Below are positions 6,013-12,058 of a stretch of DNA of 12,058 nucleotides, piece after piece. Source of the DNA: DATDMG01 sp036518955 (lineage in GTDB: Bacteria; Actinomycetota; Actinomycetes; Actinomycetales; Kineosporiaceae); NCBI GenBank assembly GCA_036518955.1, contig DATDMG010000042.1, positions 1 to 12,058 of the forward strand, read 5' to 3'. The position numbers were made by a program, and so were the translations under genes. Position 1 is the stretch's first letter. Each line of letters begins with the position of its first letter. The notes below the pieces were generated by a model. The model did no database searches, was not told the DNA's origin, and saw only the letters and a program-made list of their open reading frames with translations.

Positions 6013-8553
6013 TCACGACCCGGTGGGGAGCCTGCGGGGGTCGGGGAAGCCGAGGCTGGTGTAGCCGGGGGCGCGTTTGGCCAGGGAGGCAGCCAGGACC
6101 GGGGTGTCGGGGTCGTGGTAGTCGTGGACTTCGGCGGTGGTCTTGCCGGGGTGGGGGCGCAGGACGCGGCCGACGTACTGGACGAGCCGGCCCTTGAACG
6201 CGATGGGTGTGGTGAGGAAGAGGGTGTCCAGGGGAGGGCAGTCGAATCCCTCGCCGATGAAGGAGCCGGTGGCGACGACGAGCAGCGGTGCCCTGGTGGC
6301 GCCGTCGGCCGAGGTGCCGTCGACGGGACGGTCCGCGCGGCCGTCGTCCGGCACGTCCGCGTCTGCGAGAGCGGCGTCGGGCTCCTTGACGTCGGCCGGT
6401 GGAGGGTGGGGCTGCCGGGTGCGTAGCCGGTCGACGGCGGCGTTGCGGGCGGTGGTGGTCATGCCCCCGCGCAGTGTGACGGGGTCGAGGCCCTGCTCGC
6501 GAAGGGCGGCGGCGAGGGCTTCGAGGTGGGCGGTGCGCTGGGTGAGGATCAGGCAGTGCCGTCCGCGGGCGACGGCGTCAGTGACGTCGCTGAGGACCTG
6601 CTGGTTGCGGGCGTCGTCCATGGTCATGGCCTGGTAGACGGCGGCCATCCCGCCACCGGTCGGGTCCAGCTCACCGGTGAACCGGAAGCCGGTGTGGTGC
6701 AGGTGCAACTCTGGCCGGGGCCTGCCCGACGCTGACACGAGGTCGAGCTCTGGGCGCGCCGGCTCCGAGTCCGAGCGGCTCGCCCGACCGGCGGGAGCGG
6801 TCTCGCTGGTGAGGGTGTGACGAACCGGGCCAATCTGGTGGCCGATGAGGTCGTCGAGCTTGTCTCGCCGGTACGGGGTGGCGGTCAGCCCGAGCCAGTA
6901 CCGGGCGGCGATCTGCTTCACGGCGTGTTCGAAGGCGGCGGCGGGCACGTGGTGGCACTCGTCCGCGACGACCTGGCCGTAGCCCTCGGTGAGTTGGGCG
7001 ACGTCCGGGTGCCGGGCGAGGGACTGCAGGGTGACGATGTCGACCGTCCCGCGGCGCTTGGTCCGCCCGCCGCCGAACTGGCCCGGCTTGATCCCGAGCA
7101 GGTCGGCGACGCGGGTGCGCCACTGCTCTGCGAGCGCCTTGCGGTCCACCAGGACCAGGGTGGAGGTCTGCCGGGCGGCGATCACGGCGCAGGCCATCAC
7201 CGTCTTCCCGGCGCCGGGCGGTGCCACCAGGACGGCCAGATCGTGCTGGAGGACCGCCTCGACGGCCCGCTGCTGCGACGGGCGCAGGGTCGCGGCGAAC
7301 GTGAATTCCTGCGGAGTGCCGGCGATGCGTTCGTCGGTGAGTTCGAGCCGGCTGCCGGTCTGCTCGACCAGGGCGGCGACGGTGTCGGCCAGGCCGCGAG
7401 GGAGGACGAGGCCGCCGTCAAGGGTCTCGTCGTAGCTGCGCAAGAACCGTGGGGTGTCCCAGGTCGAGGCCCGCAGCCGCTGCCTCTCGTAGAAGATCGG
7501 GTTCGGCATCGACGCGGCGTGCTTGAGGGTGGCCATCAAGGCAGGGGTCAGGTCCTCGCCCTCCACCCGGATCCCCGCACCGAGCCGGGCCCGGACCACG
7601 GCAGGGGCCGCCGGTCGGATGGCGGTGGAGGTCGCGGGGCGGACCCGGTCGATCGCCGTCCCGGCGCGGACGTCGCCCAGCCTGCCGACGACCGTGGTCA
7701 CCTGCCGCGCGGTCATCCGGGCCAGGGTGGACAGGTAGTCCCACTGGTCGTCATGCGGCTCCATGCTGGCCAGGTCCAGGAAGACGGTGGCGCCGTCCTT
7801 GCGGGAACGGCCCTGCAGCGGGGCGGCGATCAAGTTGCCGACGCCACCGGACGGCAGGACGTCCTGGGAGGGGAACAGCCGGTCGTAGCTGCGCAGATCC
7901 ATCCGCCCCCGCAGGGCCATCGCCTCCCGCAGCAGGCCGCTGCCCAACCGACGGGCGAGCGCGGCAGCGACCGGCTCGGTGAAGAAGACCCACACGTGGG
8001 CGCCGACCCCTGAACGAGACACCTCGAGGGCCGCTGGGACACCGACCGCGCGGGCGGCCTTCAGGTACGCCAGGGCGTCGAGCATGGCGGCCTGGCCGTC
8101 GAAGTCGGCCGCCAGCCACCAGCACCGGTCGCCGTCCAGCAAGGGATACAGGCCCAGGTGCGCATCTCCGGACAGATGCGCGGTGACCACCTCCGGCGTC
8201 AACGGCAGGTAGTCCCGCTCGGCGTGCCGGACCCCTTTGCGCCAGCCGCCGCGGACCGCCGGCAGCCATCCCGATGCGCCGGTGCGGGCGTTCTCCCAGC
8301 GCAGCGCGTACACGTCGGTCCGGGCGCCGAACAGTCCGGCGAAGAACGCCACCTTGTCCCTCGGCGCGGACCGGGCATGCACTGGGCCGGTCGGCCCGGC
8401 CAGCCACCCCTGGGACGGCGAGGCCAGTTCGGCCTCCTTGGGCGACAGTTCCAGCAGCCGCAGCAGTCGGGCGTTCTCCGCCCGCAAGCGGGCTACCAGG
8501 CCTCGCAGGCCATCGAGTTCCCGCGCAAGATCCATATCCGCTGGCGTGCTCAC
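6013..8553 (-). CDS. TOTE-type archaeo-eukaryotic primase fused to SF2 helicase
   Basis: An 846-residue protein joining an archaeo-eukaryotic-type primase domain of the kind named for TOTE conflict systems to a superfamily 2 helicase. Residues 7-36 look like a coiled coil (LARELDGLRGLVARLRAENA). Primase motifs follow: Asp150 and Asp152 in AADFDG (metal binding), His186 in SRSGVGAHVWVFF, LFPSQD at 226-231 and GNLIAAPLQG at 239-248. Helicase motifs: RPSQQR near 424, Walker A PPGAGKT (Lys450), DECHH at 531-535, TATP at 557-560, and QYVGRVLRP at 792-800. Two low-complexity insertions lie at about 583-612 and 713-754. TOTE proteins are predicted to act against invasive nucleic acid in an NTP-dependent way. 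No nuclease domain is visible here. I chose the GTG at 8553 (GAGAG upstream, adjoining the coiled coil); ATG 8535 and a longer frame to 8685 are alternatives. Confidence 0.88.
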   Translation of the reverse strand: MSTPADMDLARELDGLRGLVARLRAENARLLRLLELSPKEAELASPSQGWLAGPTGPVHARSAPRDKVAFFAGLFGARTDVYALRWENARTGASGWLPAVRGGWRKGVRHAERDYLPLTPEVVTAHLSGDAHLGLYPLLDGDRCWWLAADFDGQAAMLDALAYLKAARAVGVPAALEVSRSGVGAHVWVFFTEPVAAALARRLGSGLLREAMALRGRMDLRSYDRLFPSQDVLPSGGVGNLIAAPLQGRSRKDGATVFLDLASMEPHDDQWDYLSTLARMTARQVTTVVGRLGDVRAGTAIDRVRPATSTAIRPAAPAVVRARLGAGIRVEGEDLTPALMATLKHAASMPNPIFYERQRLRASTWDTPRFLRSYDETLDGGLVLPRGLADTVAALVEQTGSRLELTDERIAGTPQEFTFAATLRPSQQRAVEAVLQHDLAVLVAPPGAGKTVMACAVIAARQTSTLVLVDRKALAEQWRTRVADLLGIKPGQFGGGRTKRRGTVDIVTLQSLARHPDVAQLTEGYGQVVADECHHVPAAAFEHAVKQIAARYWLGLTATPYRRDKLDDLIGHQIGPVRHTLTSETAPAGRASRSDSEPARPELDLVSASGRPRPELHLHHTGFRFTGELDPTGGGMAAVYQAMTMDDARNQQVLSDVTDAVARGRHCLILTQRTAHLEALAAALREQGLDPVTLRGGMTTTARNAAVDRLRTRQPHPPPADVKEPDAALADADVPDDGRADRPVDGTSADGATRAPLLVVATGSFIGEGFDCPPLDTLFLTTPIAFKGRLVQYVGRVLRPHPGKTTAEVHDYHDPDTPVLAASLAKRAPGYTSLGFPDPRRLPTGS

Positions 8554-8570
8554 GTCAGCTCTCGCCCAGG

Positions 8571-8597
8571 ACGTGACACCACTGCACAGCGTCACGC
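8571..8597. promoter_or_regulatory. Dyad ACGTGAC-N13-GTCACGC, candidate operator (copy 2)
   Basis: ACGTGAC at 8571-8577 and GTCACGC at 8591-8597 repeat, with identical arms and spacer length, the dyad at 351-377. The site ends about 18 bases before the chosen start of the leftward primase-helicase gene. A bound protein would block its promoter or its ribosome access. The spacer sequences of the two copies differ, as expected for an operator. Confidence 0.5.
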
Positions 8598-8707
8598 TAC
8601 GGGTCGACCGATCATGCCGGCCACCCGGCCCGATCCACGCGGCTCTCCCTCGACCGTGGCAGGTGCGAGGCCCTGCGGTCGTCAATGGTGTCCCGTGGGC
8701 GTGGGGC

Positions 8708-8965
8708 TCAGCCGGGCGTGGGAGGTGGCGGGTCGTCGACCGGCCACCCCGGACAGCCCGGACGTAGGGGCCTGATCCGGCCGGCCAGGAGGTCGGCCCG
8801 CTCGGCGGCGTGGCTGTGCCAGTGGGCGTGAAGGGCCGCGGCCTGCTCCGGGGTGTTCCGGAACGCCACCCCCGGCCGTCCGGACTCCTCCTCGATCCAC
8901 GTCTCGACCGTCACGACGAGCAGGTCTTGGCACCAGGGGCACTCGATGGCGAAGTCGCGTTCCAT
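8708..8965 (-). CDS. Small CPWC-motif protein, 85 aa
   Basis: I do not recognise this as a named family. It starts MERDFAIECPWCQDLLVV, so a single CxxC knuckle lies at residues 9-12. VETWIEEESGRPGVAF follows, then an Ala/His-rich helix (TPEQAAALHAHWHSHAAERA) whose histidines could complete a metal site, and a Pro-rich tail. This pattern would fit a small zinc-binding protein, but that is inference. The start is fixed because a stop lies just upstream in frame and ATG 8965 is the first start; there is no clear ribosome site, so it may be leaderless. It is on the same strand as the primase-helicase gene, 154 bases upstream of it, and the two could be one transcription unit. Confidence 0.6.
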   Translation of the reverse strand: MERDFAIECPWCQDLLVVTVETWIEEESGRPGVAFRNTPEQAAALHAHWHSHAAERADLLAGRIRPLRPGCPGWPVDDPPPPTPG

Positions 8966-9302
8966 CCAGCGGGTCTATCGCAGGGCACCGACATCGCCGA
9001 CCGTCGGTCCCGTAGCCGCGCGGTGACCTCGTATCGGGCCCGGGGGGTGAGCCGCGTCGCGGCCGGGCGCCCCGCCGGGGGCTGGCAGGCGGACTTTGCC
9101 GGCGGGTCCGCGCGGCGTCAAGGCCCGCCACAGCGACGATCTTGACCTTCGGTCACAGATCGCCGGTGGCGACCGTGGGCCTTGACCCCGCTCCGATCCC
9201 TGCCGGCCATCGCCGTCCTGCCAGCCCGCACCGGGCCAGGCCCATAGCCCCCTGTCCCCGCGTCCCACCGCAGCGCCGGGCATCCGAGAGAGGACGACGT
9301 CC
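8966..9302. other. Divergent intergenic region with nested dyads before the ParB-like gene
   Basis: About 337 bases lie between the leftward CPWC gene and the rightward ParB-like gene, with no plausible gene. It holds ACCGAC/GTCGGT (8987-9008), which includes GACC-GTC-GGTC at 8999-9009. It also holds the nested inverted repeat at 9112-9191, and a ribosome site GAGAGGA shortly before the GTG at 9303. A regulatory or partition-site role is likely from its content and position. Confidence 0.5.
9112..9191. repeat. Inverted CTTGAC element, copy C, enclosing an 11-bp hairpin
   Basis: Outer arms at 9112-9126 and 9177-9191 pair at 14 of 15 positions (right arm GGGCCTTGACCCCGC) around a 50-base spacer. 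Inside it, nearly on the same centre, 9137-9162 forms a hairpin: CGATCT plus TGACC, loop TTC, then GGTCA, one bulged C and AGATCG, giving 11 paired bases. The mismatch in the outer arms is again the base after TTGAC (G left, C right), as in copies A and B. Confidence 0.6.
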
Positions 9303-10883
9303 GTGACCACGCTCACCGACCTGCCCACCGAACGGCTCGTGCCGCACGAGCGCAACCTGCGCTCCGGCGTCGGCGACATCTCCGACCTGCAAGCCTCCAT
9401 CACCGCCGTCGGGATCCTCCAACCCCTGCTGGTCGTCCCGCTGCCGGACGACCACCCCTGCCGGGCCACCCTGGAACCGGCCGCCGACGGTGACTGGTTC
9501 CAGATCATCATCGGTCACCGCCGTCACGCCGCAGCCCGCGAGCTCGGCCTGGACACCGTGCCGTGCCTGCTCGCCGCCGACGAGGGCGAGGCCGACCGGG
9601 TGGTGAAGATGCTGGCCGAGAACGTCCACCGCCAGGGGCTGACCACCACCGAGGAGGCCGAGGCCTACCGGCAGCTCACGCTGCTCGACTGGACCCCGGA
9701 GCAGATCTCCACCGTCACCGCCAAGCCCGCGGCCCGGGTGCGGGACGCCCTCGCCCTGGTGCAGCTGCCGCAGCAGGTCAGGGCGGCTGCCGACGACGGT
9801 GACCTGGACCTGGCCGACGCCGCGGCCCTGACCGAGTTCGCCGACGACACCAAGACTCTGGACCGGCTGCTCACCAAGGGCCGGGGCTGGGGCCTGACCC
9901 ACGCGATCGCCGAGGAGCGCGGCAAGCGCGAACGGCGCGACGCGGGGGAGCGGCTGCGCGCCGAGCTGATCCTCGCAGGAGTCAAGGTCACCTCCCGTCC
10001 GGCAGGCTTCGGGTACGACTCCCGGGAGGCGTCCGCCGCCACCCTCCTGGACGCCGACGGCGCGGCCCTGGACCCCGACGCCGTCCGAACCCTGCCGGGC
10101 TTCGCCGCTTTCGTGGACGCCACCAACACCACCCCGACCGCGGTCGTCTACTGCCTCGACCCCGAGAAGTACGGCTACACGCGCACCCGACCCACCTCCT
10201 ACGTCCCGCCGGAAGTGGCCCAGCAACGTACCCGCGAGGCCGCCGAACGCGCCCACCACGAGCACGCCCTGCGCGTGGCGGCCGGGGTCCGACGCGACTT
10301 CCTCGTCGCCACCTACGGCACCCCGCGCGGGGCGAAGACGGTGTGGTTGGACGCGCTGCGCGCCGCCGTCACCGACCCCGACGCGCTGGAGGCCCGTGAC
10401 GGCACGGCGGACGTGGTGCGCCGCCTGGCCGGCTGCGGCCTCGACGCGGCACCCACCGCAGGCCAGGACCGGCTCACCCGCCTCCTGGTGGCCCGCTGGC
10501 TGGGCGGCCTGGAGGCCCAGGTCGAGGACCTGACCGCCCGCCGGATGTGGCGCTGCCGCCCACGGGAGGTCGCTGCGCACTTCGGCCGACTCACGGCCGC
10601 CGGATACGGGCTGAGCGACGCCGAGCAGCAGTTGCACGCCCAGGTCCTCGACCTCGTGGCCGCCCAGGATGCCGAGGACGCCGACGACGTCGAGGCCTCC
10701 GGTGACGCGGAGACCTCGCAGGACGACGCGGACGACGACGCGCGGGACCAGCCCGAGGAGCCCTCCCACGGCGACGCAGCGAACCCGACGCACGACGTCC
10801 ACGGCCCTGATGACACGCAGGCCGAGACCGCAGGCCGCGGTGACCTGGCCGCGATCGAGGAAGCGGCCTCCGCCGGACGGTGA
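9303..10883 (+). CDS. ParB/Spo0J-family DNA-binding protein
   Basis: A 526-residue protein with the ParB N-terminal domain. LQASITAVGILQPLLVVPL near residues 30-48 is box I. IIGHRRHAAARELG near 69-82 holds the GxRRxxA nucleotide-binding motif that in canonical ParB binds CTP. MLAENVHRQGLTTTEEAEAY near 103-122 is the next signature. WTPEQISTVTAKPAARVRDA near 130-150 is the HTH for site-specific DNA binding. The remaining half is longer than chromosomal ParB and not recognisable as a known domain. It ends in an acidic, disordered-looking tail (about 455-515). The start is a GTG with GAGAGGA upstream. A partition, copy-control or regulatory role on the element is inferred; no ParA is in the window. 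The dyads at 9112-9191 are candidate binding sites, and the hairpin after the stop may limit read-through. Confidence 0.85.
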   Translation: MTTLTDLPTERLVPHERNLRSGVGDISDLQASITAVGILQPLLVVPLPDDHPCRATLEPAADGDWFQIIIGHRRHAAARELGLDTVPCLLAADEGEADRVVKMLAENVHRQGLTTTEEAEAYRQLTLLDWTPEQISTVTAKPAARVRDALALVQLPQQVRAAADDGDLDLADAAALTEFADDTKTLDRLLTKGRGWGLTHAIAEERGKRERRDAGERLRAELILAGVKVTSRPAGFGYDSREASAATLLDADGAALDPDAVRTLPGFAAFVDATNTTPTAVVYCLDPEKYGYTRTRPTSYVPPEVAQQRTREAAERAHHEHALRVAAGVRRDFLVATYGTPRGAKTVWLDALRAAVTDPDALEARDGTADVVRRLAGCGLDAAPTAGQDRLTRLLVARWLGGLEAQVEDLTARRMWRCRPREVAAHFGRLTAAGYGLSDAEQQLHAQVLDLVAAQDAEDADDVEASGDAETSQDDADDDARDQPEEPSHGDAANPTHDVHGPDDTQAETAGRGDLAAIEEAASAGR

Positions 10884-10894
10884 CACCACCGCGG

Positions 10895-10923
10895 GCGGGT
10901 GCCGGGGCCCACTGGGCACCCGC
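10895..10923 (+). terminator. Hairpin between the ParB-like and DUF4192 genes
   Basis: GCGGGTGCC at 10895-10903 and GGCACCCGC at 10915-10923 form a perfect nine-base stem with an 11-base loop, starting 11 bases after the parB-like stop. No T tract follows. It may be a weak terminator or attenuator, since the next gene starts only 57 bases later and has its own ribosome site. Confidence 0.5.
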
Positions 10924-10980
10924 CTCACCGGCCCCCACCTACCCGCCTCCGAGCGAGGCGACACGACAGGAGATCGTGAC

Positions 10981-11481
10981 GTGCACCCCTTCGACAGCGG
11001 CCCGGCCCAACCCGGCGACCACCGACCCGACACTGGACCCGCCGACCCCGGCCCCGTCCCGGTACAGCGGGTCAGCCTGCGCGGTGCCCCCGCGCTCGTC
11101 CAGGCCGTGCCCTACCTGCTCGGCTACGCCGACCTCGGCGACGACCTCGTCCTGATCGCGACCCGGGAACACCTCACCGTGCTCACCGTCGCCGTCGACC
11201 TGGACGCCCTGCCCGACGCACACCTGTGGACGGCGATCACCCCAGCGCTGGAGCGGGCCGGGGCCGCAGTGGTCCACCTGGTCGCCTACCCGGCCACGCC
11301 GGTGAACGACGCTCGTCTGGCCGGGCTGCACGCCGCGTTCGTCGCGGCGGCTACGGGGCCCCGGACGGGCTCACCGTCGCACGGGCTGTCACTGCCGCGC
11401 GCGGCCGGTGCTGGAATCACGACCTGTCGGCCCCTCCACCGGCGGGGCCCGGTCTGCCCGTCACGGAGGACAGCGCGCTGA
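10981..11481 (+). CDS. DUF4192 domain protein, N-terminal part up to a frameshift
   Basis: It starts at a GTG with AGGAG eight bases upstream. After a Pro/Asp-rich lead, residues about 23-55 (VSLRGAPALVQAVPYLLGYA, then DLGDDLVLIA) are the opening of a DUF4192 domain, a family of unknown function common on actinobacterial chromosomes and mobile elements. LTVLTVAVDLDALPDAHLWT and LERAGAAVVHLVAY continue the domain. Up to about residue 123 (LHAAFVAAA) the reading is family-like; after that this frame turns into unlikely sequence and stops at 11481. The natural continuation lies in the frame used from about 11343 on. One extra base near 11350 would join them (reading VAAAYGAPDGL), so a single-base deletion or a sequencing error is likely. 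The gene is 57 bases downstream of the parB-like stop coordinate plus hairpin, perhaps co-expressed. Confidence 0.75.
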   Translation: MHPFDSGPAQPGDHRPDTGPADPGPVPVQRVSLRGAPALVQAVPYLLGYADLGDDLVLIATREHLTVLTVAVDLDALPDAHLWTAITPALERAGAAVVHLVAYPATPVNDARLAGLHAAFVAAATGPRTGSPSHGLSLPRAAGAGITTCRPLHRRGPVCPSRRTAR

Positions 11482-12058
11482 CCCTGTCCCTGTCGCTCGC
11501 CCACGGCGCCCCGGCCGCCACCCGAGAACACCTCCTGGCGCCGCTGCGACCTCACCCTGCCAGCGTCCTGAACTCGGTCGCCACCGCGATCGCCGCCCTG
11601 CCCAGGGCCTCCCGCGACGAAGCCCTCGAACGCGTCACCCGAGCGCTGCACCGACGCCGGCACCGCCCGCAGGGCTGGAGCGTCGCCGAGGCCGCCGACG
11701 TCCTGGACGCCCTGACCGACCTGGCCGTCCGCGACCAGATGGTGCTGTGCTCGCCCGAACCCCACACGGCGTGGACGTGGTTGTCCCTGCTGCCGTTCGC
11801 GCCCACAGGCTGGCGCGCTCCGGTGGGCACGCTCGCCGCCCTGGCCGCTCACCAGCGCGGCGACGGGGTCACGGCCCGGGCCTGCGTCCAGCGAGCCCTG
11901 AACGCCGACCCCGGCTACCGGCTCGCCCGGATGGTGTCCCAGGTCCTCGACCTCGGTCTCACCCCCGCCCAGGTCCGTACGAACGTCCTGGAACCCGCCG
12001 CACGGCAGATGGACCACGGGCCCCCCAGACCGGTTCGCCGCCGACGTCATCGCCTTCC
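11343..12058 (+). pseudogene. DUF4192 protein, C-terminal part in a shifted frame (runs off right edge)
   Basis: This frame has no good start of its own but continues the DUF4192 protein: GYGAPDGLTVARAVTAARG, CWNHDL, then long helices. The family's C-terminal block is clear: WTWLSLLPFAPTGWRAPVGT, LAALAAHQRGDGVTARACVQ, RALNADPGYRLARMVSQVLD. Near 12021 there is a run of six C. As written, the frame then reads RPVRRRRHR, but with five C it would read HGPPDRFAADVIAF, which looks more natural. A second indel is therefore possible here, shifting back toward the first frame. Whether the gene is broken in the organism or the sequence has errors cannot be decided from the window. Confidence 0.65.

Noticed and set aside
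6817..8013. Rightward open frame of 398 codons opposite the primase-helicase
   Set aside because: It is the shadow of the helicase and primase motifs on the other strand and has no family-like sequence.
9153..11033. Long leftward open frame of 626 codons opposite the ParB-like gene
   Set aside because: It is antisense to a clear ParB-family gene. Its Gly/Val/Arg-rich, repetitive translation is typical of the mirror frame of GC-rich coding DNA.
1..12058. tRNA genes, CRISPR arrays, insertion sequences or attachment sites
   Set aside because: I found no cloverleaf-like segment, no regularly spaced repeats, no transposase and no long direct repeats that would mark element ends.

Overview
The window is about 70% G+C or higher, with codon third positions almost entirely G/C, GTG starts and short GGAGG-type ribosome sites. 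This points to a high-GC actinobacterium. The gene set (pilin-like membrane protein, exported NlpC/P60 hydrolase of the conjugation type, XRE regulator, two excisionase-like HTH proteins, DUF932, ParB-like and DUF4192 proteins, a toxin-antitoxin pair) is what integrative conjugative elements and plasmids of actinobacteria carry. No integrase, relaxase, attachment site or origin is recognisable, so the element type is inferred. Layout, left to right. (a) 1-212 is the start of a leftward gene for a small membrane protein, running off the window. (b) 213-881 is gene-free and contains an AT-richer, dyad-rich stretch. (c) 882-1575 is a damaged peptidoglycan hydrolase gene: a signal-peptide segment lies in one frame and the C-terminal catalytic part in another, and most of the usual lytic domain is missing. 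(d) 1632-2395 is a compact TacA/TacT-like antitoxin-toxin operon with a well-formed promoter inside direct repeats. (e) A leftward XRE regulator (2465-3115) is divergent from two overlapping rightward HTH genes (3209-3768); the shared control region carries three TGACAT half-sites. (f) 4161-5408 is a DUF932 gene, followed by a strong hairpin. (g) 5557-6012 is an unknown gene whose stop codon abuts that of the leftward gene. (h) 6013-8553 encodes a primase-helicase of the TOTE conflict-system type, with a small CPWC protein gene (8708-8965) upstream on the same strand. (i) 9303-10883 is a ParB-like gene. (j) 10981 to the window end is a frameshifted DUF4192 gene. How the parts may work together: the rightward genes look like maintenance and control functions of a mobile element, the XRE/HTH pair is a plausible lifestyle switch, and the TOTE-type protein and TA pair look like defence or stabilisation cargo. 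Two sets of shared intergenic motifs suggest regulons. Inverted CTTGAC elements lie upstream of three rightward genes. An ACGTGAC-N13-GTCACGC dyad lies upstream of two leftward genes. Two genes are frame-disrupted, so either the element is decaying or this is draft sequence with indel errors.
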